Shown here: positions 51,180-62,125 of the stretch, in pieces
Layout of the letters: every line of letters begins with the position of its first letter
How positions within the stretch are numbered: position 1 is the first letter of the stretch
Source: Loxodes magnus
Taxonomy: Eukaryota; Ciliophora; Karyorelictea; Loxodida; Loxodidae
DNA length: 64,000 nucleotides
Assembly (NCBI GenBank): GCA_946699065.1
Contig: CAMPDV010000256.1
Span: 1-64,000 of the forward strand
Reading direction: 5' to 3'
Translations under genes and position numbers: made by a program
The notes under the pieces: generated by a model
Database searches by the model: none
What the model was told of the DNA's origin: nothing
The model's input: only the letters and a program-made list of their open reading frames with translations

Positions 51180-51768
51180 TATAATATTTTATAAGTTTAG
51201 TTATGTTTTTTATTCTTAAATTTTCTCAATTTTTTTTTTAATTTAGTTAATATTTTAAACTGATTCATTTCTTTTATCTATACTTATTTTTTTATTTCAA
51301 TTAACTATATTTAGCCTTTTAATTTCAATAAAATTCTAAATCTATTTAATTTTTTTGAATGTTTAATATTTTGATTTCTTCCTTTTGCTCTTAAAAATCT
51401 TAATATTTATTTAATAATTATTTAATTTTTAAAGTTTATAAAGTTCTAGTTAAAAACGCAATTTTTAAATGATTTATTATTTTTTATTCATTAATAGCTA
51501 CATTATTCTAATTTTTATCATATGATATCTATTTTATAAGCTTATTAATATTTTCCTGCAATAATTTATAAATTTCTATTTCGTCTAAATTACGTGGCAA
51601 GATTTTTGATAAGGTAAATAAATTTTTATTAATTGTTAAAATTTTCCTATTATTTTATTAGATTAAATATACTAAAAAATTATTTGCATTACGAATCTTT
51701 TCAAGCAATTAATAATTTCTCAATTTAATTTAAATCTTCTAATTCTAAAATAATTTCATAGGTATCAT
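51180..51768 (-). pseudogene. LRR gene 2, 5' part
   Basis: From ATG 51768 one frame runs to the family D insertion: M-I-P-M-K-L-F-Q, then L-P-R-N-L-D-E-I-E-I-Y-K-L-L-Q-E and a Gln/Lys-rich coiled coil. This is the position where the intact gene carries its coiled coil before the F-box, but no RING cysteines are present. The true start may lie further upstream. Confidence 0.5.
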
Positions 51769-51959
51769 GTTATTTTCTTTTCCAAAGTTAAAAAAGAAGA
51801 TTATGGTAAATTAAAATTCGAACTTTTTTAGTTAAGAACTAAATTTTAAAATTTATAATAGCTTAAATTTTTACTGAAAAAAGAGATAAATTAACAGTGG
51901 TTCTACTTATATTTTATATTTGATGCTTCTTATATGGATTAATATCTTATTGATTAAAT

Positions 51960-52170
51960 ATTTCCAAGGGGTGTATTGGAAAAGCGCAACTCTTGTCGAG
52001 CAACTACTAAAGTCTCTTAATAGATATATTGATGATCACTTACTGCTGTCGTTGATCACTATGAGTAATTAATGCCGTCTTCATAAACATATAATTCAAG
52101 AATCTGAAAAATTGGAAATTCTCCAGTTGCATTCCCTTTAAGATTTTGAACCAAAAAGTTTAGAATCAAA
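51960..52170. other. Unidentified G+C-richer island
   Basis: A more complex block (CCAAGGGGTGTATTGGAAAA, GCGCAACTCTTGTCGAGC, CTTACTGCTGTCGTTGATC) between the two LRR genes. It has a TGATGAT box near 52030 and CTGA about 75 bases later, which could be a C/D snoRNA. There is no second copy in the window and no proof. The remaining 52170-52908 is AT-rich. Confidence 0.3.
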
Positions 52171-52908
52171 ATCAGATTTTCATAATTTTTTCATACCATT
52201 CTATTAAATATTGACTTATTATCTTATTCATTCTAAAAAAGATTAATTTAAAAAATTAACAAATTTTAAATGAAAAGAAGGAAATTTTAAAATTGTTAAG
52301 AGAAAAAATAAACTAAATTTAAATAAAATTTATAAAAGCATAATCTGTAAAAATAATTAAAAACTATTTTTCTAATAAAGATAATATATTTTATTTCCTT
52401 TAGTGAATTAAAAATTTATTTTTTCAAGTGAAACTAAAAGTATTAATTGAAATTTTATGACTAAAAATTTAATTATTAATTTATAATTTTAAATATTTGA
52501 TTCAACTATTTTGCTTTGAAAATTAAAGAGATTATAATTAAATAACACCAATTTTTTTTATAACTTGAATAATTTAAATTTTTAATTTGATTTTTAAAAC
52601 TTAAAAAAATATAAAAAGATAAAAATGTATTTGATAAAAAATAAAAAAAATGAATATAAATAGGTTAAAACGAATAATCGTACTATTAATTAATTTTAAA
52701 TTGTAATATTTATAATGTTAATTAATTTAAATCTCAAAATTTTATTACAATGTATTTTTTAAAGGAAATAATTTAATATAAAAAAACATGTTAAATTTAT
52801 AAGTAATTTCTCTTAAAGTAGGCAAAAAATTCTAGTTTTTACTTTTTTTATGATTAAGTTCAAAATTATTTTATAATTAAATCTTTTTTAACAAATGAAT
52901 TAAGTTTT

Positions 52909-55171
52909 TCAAAGTGACTTAAATTTTAACTCAAAATCTAAATTTCCATAAAGTCTTGCCAAATTCTGGGCGCTTATTTTTATTTTAATCTTATTAAACA
53001 AACCTTTTAAAAAAATAACCAATTCTACTTTCAATAAAGCGCAATCATTTATATCCAAGAATCTTAATTTTGCTTAGAACGGATAAAATATACCTTTTTC
53101 GTCTTTCAGCAGAAATCCATCAAACGACAAAGATTAATTATTACTCAAATTCAAATTTTCTATATTTTTAAAATTCCTAATGATTCAAACCAAATCTTTG
53201 TTGCAAATGTTGCAATTTTGAAGATTTAGATATACTAATGATTATAAATTTGCTATTTCTTATATTCAATTTTGCCTTTAAAAAGAACAGTCAACAAGAG
53301 ATAAGCTCTTAACTTAATTATTTACTAGCTAAAGCATTTAAGTTTTTATATTTGAAAGGAAAATTTCTCTTAATGTATTGCAATTTTAAAATAAAAAGCA
53401 TAAAGTTTCTTCAGTAATTCAATTCACACTTTACAACTCTATTTTTTAATATGCTAACTGTAAATTCCTATTTCTTTAATAGTTGGGTCCTTTATTTATT
53501 GCAATTTTCTTAAATTTAATTGCTCTAAATTAGGAGAATTTTCTATTAATAATTATAAAATTAAGTCTTGAATCACTAACAGTTATCAATAGTTATAGAT
53601 TAAAGCTTTATAAATTATTAAAAGTTTACTTATTTAAATGCATTTGTATCTCCAAAATTTTATTCTCAAACTTTCGATGTTTGGTTCTAAATTTGTGATA
53701 ATAAACTATTTTAAAAGCAATTAAATTCTTATATTTATTAGGATTTTATTAGTAAAAGTCACGAGTTTTCTATTCTAAGTTAGGAGCAATTATATAAGGT
53801 TATTATTTCTAAATTTGTATTGTTCAAATTAGGTGAAATAGTTTCAATTTGGTTTTATTCCCTTAATTAAGTTAAAGCATTTGACTATTATTCTATGCTT
53901 ATCTAAAATACATTAATTTTGATTCATTTAAGATATTTTAAGTTAGAAATTTATTAGATTAACGTACAGAAATCACTATCGTTAAAATATTGTAAACTTA
54001 TTATTTCTAAAATTTTTAACTAAGCGAACTAAAGCATTAGAAACTTATTTAATTGCTGGATATTTTAAAGTCGAACTTACATCTCTTCTATGTTATCTCA
54101 TCTATATTTTCCTAAAATTTAGTCATCTAAGTTTTATTTTCAATTGAAGTTAAGTCTTTTCAAATTAGGACAAAAATATAAAAACTAGTCAATATCTTAA
54201 TTTCAATTAATTAGTATTTCCTAAAGTAAAAATCCTTTCCATTTTAAGTAAATCTTCACTTACTCTGAATTTAACTATTTACTATCAATTCGTAATATTT
54301 TTAAATCTATACTTAACCAATAATTTACTAAAAAAGCTCCAGTTATTCCAGAAGCTTAGCATAGTTTTAATTATTCTAAATTAATTAATTTTTGTAAGAA
54401 GATTAATTCTTAGTCTTTTAAACTTATAAAAAGCAAGGATAATTATTTTAAAGATCTAAAGTTCTAAAAATCAGGAAGAGAAACATTTTACTTAGGTCAA
54501 TTTTACATTTACATTTCCTGTATATTAATTAAGCAGTTGCTCGGTTTATTTTATTACTTTATTCAAACAATTTCATCTAGTTTTGTCTTAATCTCTTAAC
54601 ATGCTCTTATAGATAAGTCATTACCATCTATTTAAACACTTTTTATATTATTATGTGCAAGTTATTTTAGACTTCATTCTATTTTATTTTTAGTAAGACA
54701 AGCATCATCATATATCTTCATTATTTCTATTTTTTTTAGCTAGTAGTAAAAACGGTAGAAATGCTTGTTGACTTACTATAAAGCACATATTTCTCTTAAA
54801 TCTAAAAATTAGAAAACCAAGTCTTATAAATATTTATTACACCAAAGCTATTAGAATGCTTCCTTTACTTATAGCTTATTTCTTTCTGTTTCTATTATTT
54901 ATTCTAGTGTTTCCTACTTTTCCTCCTCTTAAAGCTGCTATAATTAAATTTTATCCTTTATTTTCTTTTATTATATAGATTGAATTTCTTAATCTAACCA
55001 GTGAACTTAATTACATTTCTAGCAAGTAAATTAATTAGATTCAATATTTTGGAATTTTTTGCACATAGAGCACAAAATATTGGAGCAGGGTAATTTGATA
55101 TATTAAAGTTGATTATGGAATACTTACTAGTTGCAATAATGGCATACTACTTACATTTTAGTTGATTACAT
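52909..55171 (-). CDS. RING-like / F-box / leucine-rich-repeat protein
   Basis: Predicted 740 residues with TAR=Gln, internal TGA=Trp, stop TGA 52911-52909, and two 20-nt introns removed (53687-53706, 53439-53458). Their removal restores frame and LRR spacing. Start ATG 55171; a second ATG at 55156 is possible. Residues 10-53 form a RING-like finger: C10-x2-C13, P-C29, C34-x2-C37, C50-x2-C53. A coiled coil follows to about 105. An F-box-like helix (F-L-D-L-R-E-I-C-A-L-Q-Q-V-N-K-H-F-Y-R) lies at about 120-140. The rest is LRRs such as L-I-N-L-E-Q-L-K-L-C, C-P-N-L-K-R-L-N-F and L-V-Y-L-N-L-Q-N-C. F-box/LRR proteins normally select substrates for SCF ubiquitin ligases; that role is inferred. It is the only apparently intact member of this family here. 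Confidence 0.85.
53439..53458 (-). other. Predicted 20-nt intron
   Basis: GTTAGCATATTAAAAAATAG on the minus strand. Splicing joins ...K-E-I-G-I-Y to K-L-Q-S-V-N-W and moves into the frame that stays open to the stop. GT and AG ends are present. Confidence 0.65.
53687..53706 (-). other. Predicted 20-nt intron
   Basis: GTTTATTATCACAAATTTAG on the minus strand. Splicing joins F-N-C-F-Q-N to K-P-N-I-E-S-L-R-I and restores the leucine register. It has the same length as the other intron. Confidence 0.6.
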
Positions 55172-55469
55172 AATATAAAATAGTTGTAAATGCTTTATAA
55201 AATAACTTAATTATAAAATAAATACTTTATTTAGCCATTAGCCTATTTATAATTCTATTTATTATTAATATATCCCATATATACAATCAATTCTAATATT
55301 AAATCATATTTAACCAATAAAAGCTTTAAATGTTCATAATTAATTCCAACTAATACTAGAATAATAAATATGTAGCAAACGTTAAAATATTATATTCTCA
55401 AATTATCTTTAAAGTTATAATTATTAAAATAAGAAAATTAAGAATAATTAAGATTTTTTTTATTCATTT

Positions 55470-55775
55470 CAACTAAAAAAGTTTTTGGACCGGAAACTCC
55501 TTTCCGATTGCACGATCCAACGCTCTCTTTTTATGGAATAACGGGGATATCCTGTTATGCTCCAGGCACAGCTGCTAGGGAGCTCCATCGCTATGAGCAG
55601 CCAGGCTTCAAGTCCCTACCAAGAGCGGATAGTCTCAAAGACAGCGATCCCTTCAGAAAATGACTCTGACCAGGGACTTTCTCAGCGACAGGAAAGGAAC
55701 TTGTTCCTAGTCATAAAACCAGAAAGTTTAATCACGAAGGTCATTCAAAGCTCCCACCATCTTTTCAATTATTTA
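55470..55775 (-). mobile_element. SINE-like family A, copy 4
   Basis: The best-preserved family A copy, about 93% like copy 5 at 63145-63440 and sharing the left boundary TTTCAACTAAAAAAGTTTTT. The short standard-code frame 55557-55811 is only a passage through this repeat. Confidence 0.85.
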
Positions 55776-56394
55776 GGATGGAAAATATTATATAATATAA
55801 AAGTACAATAAATTTTATACTAAATTGAAAGAAAAAATTAAATAAATTACAAAGTGCAAGTAGAGGATATAAAGATCGAAAACATAAAACTTAGATAGTA
55901 AAAATTCTTTCGCAATTCATAGAAGTATCTCTGCAAAAGATTAAAAGTTTCTAGCGAAAAATTTTAAATGTAAAAAAAGTAATAAGATACAATTAATATT
56001 TAAGAAATAATACTGAAAGAATGTAAAGAAATAGCAAGAAAATTATAAATAATATACTAAAATAATCTTAGGGAAAAAAGACTAAACTGAAGATAAAAGC
56101 AAAAATTATAAAAGAATAATACAAAGATTAATAACAATTTTTTAAATCATTAAATTTTATTAAACAACTGGATAACTCTAGAGGTAGGTGGGAAAGAGGT
56201 CGAAATATCTCTGAAGATATCAATTTTTAATCTAACTTTTATATATATAAACTCATATTTTTTAATGTTATTGAAATATTTTTTTAATTAATTTTCAAAA
56301 ATATTATAAATAGACAAATTTAGAGATAGGAAAAAATATATTCTAATTTTCGATTATTTTGCTTGAAAATAAAATGTTATTTATAATAATAATA
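55776..56394. other. A-rich stretch, possible Gag remnant
   Basis: A plus-strand Lys-rich frame and GGTAGGTGGGA near 56190 recall the 3' part of Gag family C, but the match is too weak to name. An AAT microsatellite lies at 56384-56402. Confidence 0.3.
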
Positions 56395-57250
56395 ATAATA
56401 ATAGCAATTAATATTTTCCTTTATTAGGAGATTCCAACTCCATCTGGATAGCAGTAGTTCATGTACCTTGCTGTTTAATATTAAGTTCTTGATATATATT
56501 TTCGAAACAGGGTGCTCTAATTTCTTCAGGTTTTCTTTCCACATCCTTCTTACTTCACTGCATCCTCCTTTCTTACGATTGATTTTTTTCTCTTGTGTAA
56601 TGTTCCAGCTTGCGTGGAGAACATTCAGTTCATTTATTTAAGTTTTTTCTTTTACAGAGATCATGCTTTTTTTTTCTTGTTCTTTTTTCAGTAGTATTTG
56701 TTTCAATAAATTCTTTATCTCTGTTTAAATTTTTTGTAATTGTTGTAAAGGTTATAGTGACTTCTTCAGTAATAGAATTTTACTTAGTTGGTTTAGTTAC
56801 TTTCTATTGATGGCTAAGAATTATTTTTGCTCTATTTCCATTTTTTCAGCAGCTAACTTTCGTTCTTACTGTCTTATATTAAAGAGTTTTAAGTTTTCCA
56901 GATTTTAATCTTGCTCTTCTAATTAGGTATTTACTCTAGTCGTATTAGATGGTTCAAAATTTGTCCATTTATCTTCCTTAGGTCATCAGCCTCTATCAAT
57001 TTTATTAAAATTATTACTCCAGTATCAGAATGAATTTTTTATTCAAAATCTTGAGGATACAATTTCCTAAAGATTGACAATAATCAACATATGTTGAGCA
57101 ATTTTCACTCCCTTCCTCCAAAGTTCAATTCTCGTACTGCATGTGCCTGTCAATTCCCTATTGCTTCATTGACTTCTCAGCCAAATTTCAAGGGTAACTT
57201 CTTTTCCTTTCCAAAATTTATAAATTATTGTAGTTGATTTTTTAAGACAT
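56395..57250 (-). pseudogene. Decayed Gag-only element, minus strand
   Basis: Minus-strand pieces in several frames: E-N-W-T-L-E-E-G (57130), K-W-T-N-F-E-P-S-N-T-T-R (56970), a Gln/Glu-rich coiled coil (56950-56790) and M-N-Y-C-Y-P-D-G (about 56460). The last resembles M-Y-C-N-P-D-G of element B1. The end is a perfect stem-loop GGAGTTGGAATCTCC (about 56435) followed by an (ATT)n tail, as in 38653-39619 and 40002-40825. At least three frameshifts. Confidence 0.65.
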
Positions 57251-58885
57251 CGTGTGATAGAAAATTAACACTTCTTGCTTTCTCTAATACTTTTAGTTAA
57301 TTATAAAAAGGCATTTCTTGAAGTTTACTATCATTTTTTTCAGAAAGTAAGTATCAAAATAATATTTAAAAAATAATAATAATATTACTAAGACATTTAT
57401 TAAATAAATTATTATTCATTTGTTAATAAGCATTTTATTTGTTTTGCTTGCTTTAAAAATTTATAAAATAAGTTTGGAGCAAGTTTAACTTAATATTTTT
57501 AAATATTTTGATTATAGTACACTATTTAATTAACTTAATACTATTTTAAATATAAATAAATATTTTAAATATAAAGAGACTAAATTTAAATAATTTTCAA
57601 TTATATGCTTTTAGTAGTTATTTATAATATATTTATAAGCGTTTAATCAATTATTGAAATGCATATTATTTCAATATTTTTAAATTTGCTTATATTTACA
57701 TTTTTGTAATTTAAATTTTTTATTTATAATTTATTTTTCGCTAAAATATGGTTTAAAGTAGTAGAAATAAAATTACAATGATAAATATTTCAGCGTGAAA
57801 AAATAAAAGAAAAGCGTCTTTAATTTTTTAGTTTTAATATTTAATAATTTTGACATCCATTAATTTTACTCTAGTTTACTTGATTTCTTTATTCATTGAC
57901 TAGCCACCTAATATTTTTATCATTATATTAAACTCTTTTAGATCAAAACAACATTTTTATTTTTCTTGTAATTATCTTAGTAAATTTTTAATTTCAATAT
58001 AATTATTGGAATTCAAAAGAATTTATTGACTAAAAATATTTTATTTAAAATAAGTTCACAATTAAAAAATATTTTAATTTATAAATGTATATTTAATCCT
58101 CAATTAATTTAGATTTAATATATAAAATGTATAAGCAAAATTTCTCTGTATATATTCTCAGATAAATAAATACATTTTTATTCCAATTTTTCTTATTGTT
58201 ATATCTTTTATGAAATTGTGACTTGTTTGTATTCAAATAAAAGTGCTTAATGTTTTAACACATTCTAGTAACTTAGAAAATACTGATTTTGATGTATCTT
58301 CACTAATATATCTTGCTTTGTTTATTATAAATCTTTAAAAAAAGCAATAATGAGGTAACTTTAATGTAAATTTTTTCCTAATTATGGCTTAAATTTTTTA
58401 AAAATTGAAAATATAAAAATTAAATTTTGCAAATTGATAGTATAATAAAAAAATAAAAAAAGAGTATGCAACAATTTTTTTAAATAAGAAAAGAAAAAGT
58501 TAAAAAACTTAAATATTAAACTTAAATATACAAACTTCTAGAAATTTAAATTTAATAAACTTTTATGATAAAAATTAAAAAAAAATTAAACGTTTATGAA
58601 TTTAATTTAGTCATTAGTTAATCATATTGTAAGAATAAAATTTTATAATTTAATTTATTAACTTAAACTAAGATAAGAATAAATAATATAATAATCTAAT
58701 TTCATTTTTTCTTTAGAACTAAAAGTTATAATCTTTTAAATAATAATAATTATGATAAAATAATATTTTAAATATTTTGAGTTTGATTTTAATAAAATAT
58801 TTTATTTTATTTTAATAATTTTAAATTTTAAAATTAAATTAAAAAATAAGAGAAATTCTATTATAGACAAAATAATTTGCTCTTT
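57251..58885 (-). pseudogene. LRR-like coding remnant
   Basis: Translation of 58325 down to 57950 shows a coherent frame with V-F-S-K-L-L-E-C-V-K-T-L-S-T-F, I-T-I-R-K-I-G-I-K-M-Y and Y-I-L-N-L-N-Q-L-R-I-K-Y, in the style of the LRR family. It contains three TGA codons. The remainder of the interval is AT-rich and unresolved. Confidence 0.45.
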
Positions 58886-59698
58886 TCAGATACTTTTATC
58901 GCTCTCCGAACTACCCAAAAGTATGAAACCAAATGGATTAATAGAAATGTTTAAAAGGGGTTTTTAATAAGTTCTGAATCTCAAAAATCTAAAATTTCTT
59001 AGAACTTTTCTCTATAGGTTTCTTCTTGATTTTTTTGTATATTCTTGCCCTTTTGCTTTACAATGATTCAGGTTTTTTCCTTGCTTAATAACAGATACAT
59101 GACCTTCCTGAATAATTACTAGAAAAATTTAATTATTTTAAACTTTATAAGAATTTTTCTTAACATTATGATCAGGAACTTCTCTTTTCCTTTTCTTCTA
59201 AAGCTCCCTTTTAACTATTTAGATTTTATTAAACACTTCATTTGCTTCAGTACGTTACTTAGATTTTTTTTATGAATATTCTACATAATTACATTCTTAT
59301 GATAATTTTTATTTGCTAAATCTAGCAGAATAGTCATTTAAATTTTAAAGAAAACTTAATTTTACTTAACTTGATTGTTTAAACTGTCTTAAGCGTTCTA
59401 AATATCCTCCTAAAATTATAGGTTTTAGTTTATTGTTTTTTAATATCTTCCTTTAAGTTAAGCACAGCTTAACAAATTGTTTTAGTTATTTTTTCTGCTT
59501 TTTCATAATCTTTTGTTTATAAATTTTTGAAATTCCTTTAGAGGTTTAGGGATTTGAAAATTAGATATTTTTATGGTTTTTATCTATTTCAGAAAAATAA
59601 ATTTTAGAATTTATTTTTAATAAGAGAAATAAAATTAAACAAATTACAGTATAATATATGTATAAAATAAACATAATCTAACTAACACTTGTTGACAT
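58886..59698 (-). CDS. Possible cyclic-nucleotide-binding-domain protein
   Basis: A frame of 271 codons from ATG 59698 to TGA 58888-58886 with no internal TGA. Residues about 125-145 (S-F-L-Q-N-L-N-D-Y-S) followed by C-N-Y-V-E-Y, and later F-L-V-I-I-Q-E-G-H-V-S-V-I-K-Q-G-K, resemble the entry helix and the beta-roll of cyclic-nucleotide-binding domains, which are abundant in ciliates. The segment that usually holds G-D-x-G and the phosphate-binding F-G-E-L loop is absent or unrecognisable. It may be a divergent or decayed copy. The N-terminal hydrophobic stretch could be untranslated sequence. Confidence 0.45.
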
Positions 59699-60429
59699 TT
59701 TTTCTAATAATACAGAAGGATTTTCTTATAAGTATCAAAGATAAATTGTAAATATGTACTAATTAGCTAATTATAAATAACAATCAATAATTAAAAAAAC
59801 ATTGAAAATATCAATTTTTTTTTTATAATATATGAATTAAAAATTAGGAAATTTGTATAAAATATATTTAATTAAAATTTTTAAAATTAAGGAAAATTTG
59901 AAAGAAGAACGTTTGCTCATTTTAAAACGGGATAAAGAACTAAATTATCTCATATCTAGATGATTAAATTTACAAAGTTAATAAAAAATAAATAATAAGT
60001 TAATATATTTTTCCAAAAACAGAAACAAAAATAAAAATAATTTTAAATTTTTTAAGTCAAAATTTATTATTTTTTAATTTTAATGCAATATATAAATATT
60101 TTACACTACTTAAAACAAAATTTTTAGATAGTTTTATTTAGAACTAGGAATTTTTTTCAAATAATAAAATAAAAAAATTTTATTTTTTATTTAAATAAAT
60201 GGATTTAAAATTTATTCTTTAAAAACAATAAAATCAAAGATTAATTTAATGAATTATTTTTTACTTAAAACTTTTTAAAATAAAAAATTTATTGATTATT
60301 TTACTAAAATTTGTATTTTTTTTAATTTTTAAAGAATAAATTTTTATGTTCTTTATAAATTTAATAGTTTTTAGATATTTTTATAAAGATGATAAAAATT
60401 TTCATAATAATAATAATAATAATAATAAT
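59699..60429. other. AT-rich stretch, nothing recognised
   Basis: Low-complexity A/T sequence. An AAT microsatellite at 60404-60430 is the tail of the Gag element to its right. Confidence 0.5.
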
Positions 60430-61157
60430 TAATTATAGTGATCCCACCTATCAATAAGGTTCGTCACTTTTTAAAGTTTAATAGTTTTGTTAAAATTTTC
60501 ATTTCCAGTCTTCTTCTGGGTCTTCTTCTTGAAGCACATATCTATCTGTGCCGTGTTCTCCCTTTTTTATTTTCATAATCTTGCTTCAATCAATCTTCAT
60601 TCCAAGCATTTGTTCATTTCTTCTTTGTCCTGCTATAATCACGTCTTCTAGAATTTCATGCCCTGCGTACATCTTTCTTCTATAAATTCTTCCTTCCGCA
60701 GTGCAACATAGTTTACTTATGGTTCTTCATAGCTTTAAATTTTCTGCTTTCTGTTTTTATTGGAATTAGAAGCAGTTTCTAACTTTGTGTCCTGGTCTCT
60801 TGCAGTATCAGCATCGCAATATTTTCCTATAGGGAATATCTTTTATTGCAGGCTGTTTCTCCACATCCATAGGATCATTCCCCTGTATATTTTGCAAAAA
60901 TATGCTTTCAGTTAGTTCTGCGAACTAGTCGAATTTTTTCTCTAGCTCTTCTATTTTGTTGTTTCCTGTCTATTTATTTTCATTTTTCATTTATTTTTAT
61001 TAATTGTACATCAGCTGCTCTATTTTTCTTTCTAGTGCTTGAACTGTTCTTAGGAGGTTGAAATTTTCTTATTACAGCAATTGGAGTGCTAAAATATATT
61101 TTATTGCTCGTAAGATGAATCCTTTTGAGAAGAGGTTTTTTACAAGAAGTTTTCCAT
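60430..61157 (-). CDS. Gag-like zinc-knuckle protein, family C copy 2
   Basis: About 225 codons are open on the minus strand, ending at TGA 60453-60451. ATG 61157 is one base out of phase with the main frame near 61080, so the start is uncertain. A coiled coil is followed by N-D-P-M-D-V-E and a textbook knuckle C-x-Y-C-K-R-P-G-H-K-V-R-N-C, where x is TGA, the usual aromatic position. A-E-G-R-I-Y-R-R-K carries the shared G-x-I-Y motif. The TGA at 60501-60499 equals TGG in copy 1. The element ends in (ATT)n. The likely role is nucleic-acid binding in a retroelement particle. Confidence 0.75.
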
Positions 61158-61853
61158 TTTATCCTCTTAGATATATTTCATTATAGAAAACTGTATGCAA
61201 TGATTTAAATTAATTCTTAATTAATTAATTTGAAAAATTTATTCTCATTATTATTTTTAAAATTAATTTAATAACTTTTTTATAATTTTTTTATAACTAA
61301 TTTTCTTAAATATTTTTGAAAGTTTTTTGTTAAATTTTTTATTTTTATATCGTTTTGGTTAAGAGAATTAATTATTAAAAATAAAAAATTTAAATCTTCC
61401 ATCTTTTTATTTAGGATTTTATCTTAACAAATAAATACAAATTAAGGTTTTAAAAATTAGGAAAAAGAATGCTTTTAACTGTATTAAAATAAAATATTAA
61501 AAAGAATATATAAGGAAATTAAAAATTAATGTTTTAATATTTAAATTAGGTTTTTTATAAAGAATTTAAAGGAAAAGCAAAAGTTTTAAACTTATAAAAA
61601 TTTATTTTTTTATTTATTTTTCTTTTATAAATTAAAAAAAATGATGTTTTTGAGTTTAATTATTAATAAAAAAACATTAAGCACTAAAAAAATCAAAAAA
61701 ATGATTTTAAAAATATGAAAATCCTTTAAAATATGCGAAAATTTTAAATTTAATTTGATTCAAATAATATGAAAAAACCTCAAAGTAGTAAAATTTCACA
61801 TAAAATTATAATAAAAAATGTATAAATAAAGTTACATTTAAAAAATAAAAAAA
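61158..61853. other. AT-rich stretch, nothing recognised
   Basis: No repeat or convincing frame. Confidence 0.4.
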
Positions 61854-62125
61854 ATGGAAGGATTCAAAAGAGGTTTCTACACCACCTCCAAAAAGTTGGA
61901 GAGGAAACCTGAATCCAATCTTGGATAGTCTTCTTACCCTTAACCTAACCTTTTTCTTAATTCTAACAACCTGAAGAGGAACAGAAACAAGCTCAGAAGA
62001 CAACAGATGAGATAACTCCAACCTCAGAAGAGAAGCCCAGAAAGCAGATGAAATTTGCTCTGCACCAGGAGGTCTCAAAGTTCAATCCTTCTGGCCAGAT
62101 GAGCATGGAACAGCTTCTAAGGTCA
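61854..62125 (+). pseudogene. Gag element B2, 3'-truncated
   Basis: Homologous to 38661-38960. M-E-G-F-K-R-G-F-Y-T-T-S starts at 61854. After one frameshift near 61950 the frame gives T-P-T-S-E-E-K-P-R-K-Q-M and F-N-P-S-G-Q-M-S-M-E-Q. Homology ends at about 62120, where LRR-type sequence on the other strand begins. The standard-code minus frame here (61806-62078) is a shadow. Confidence 0.75.
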
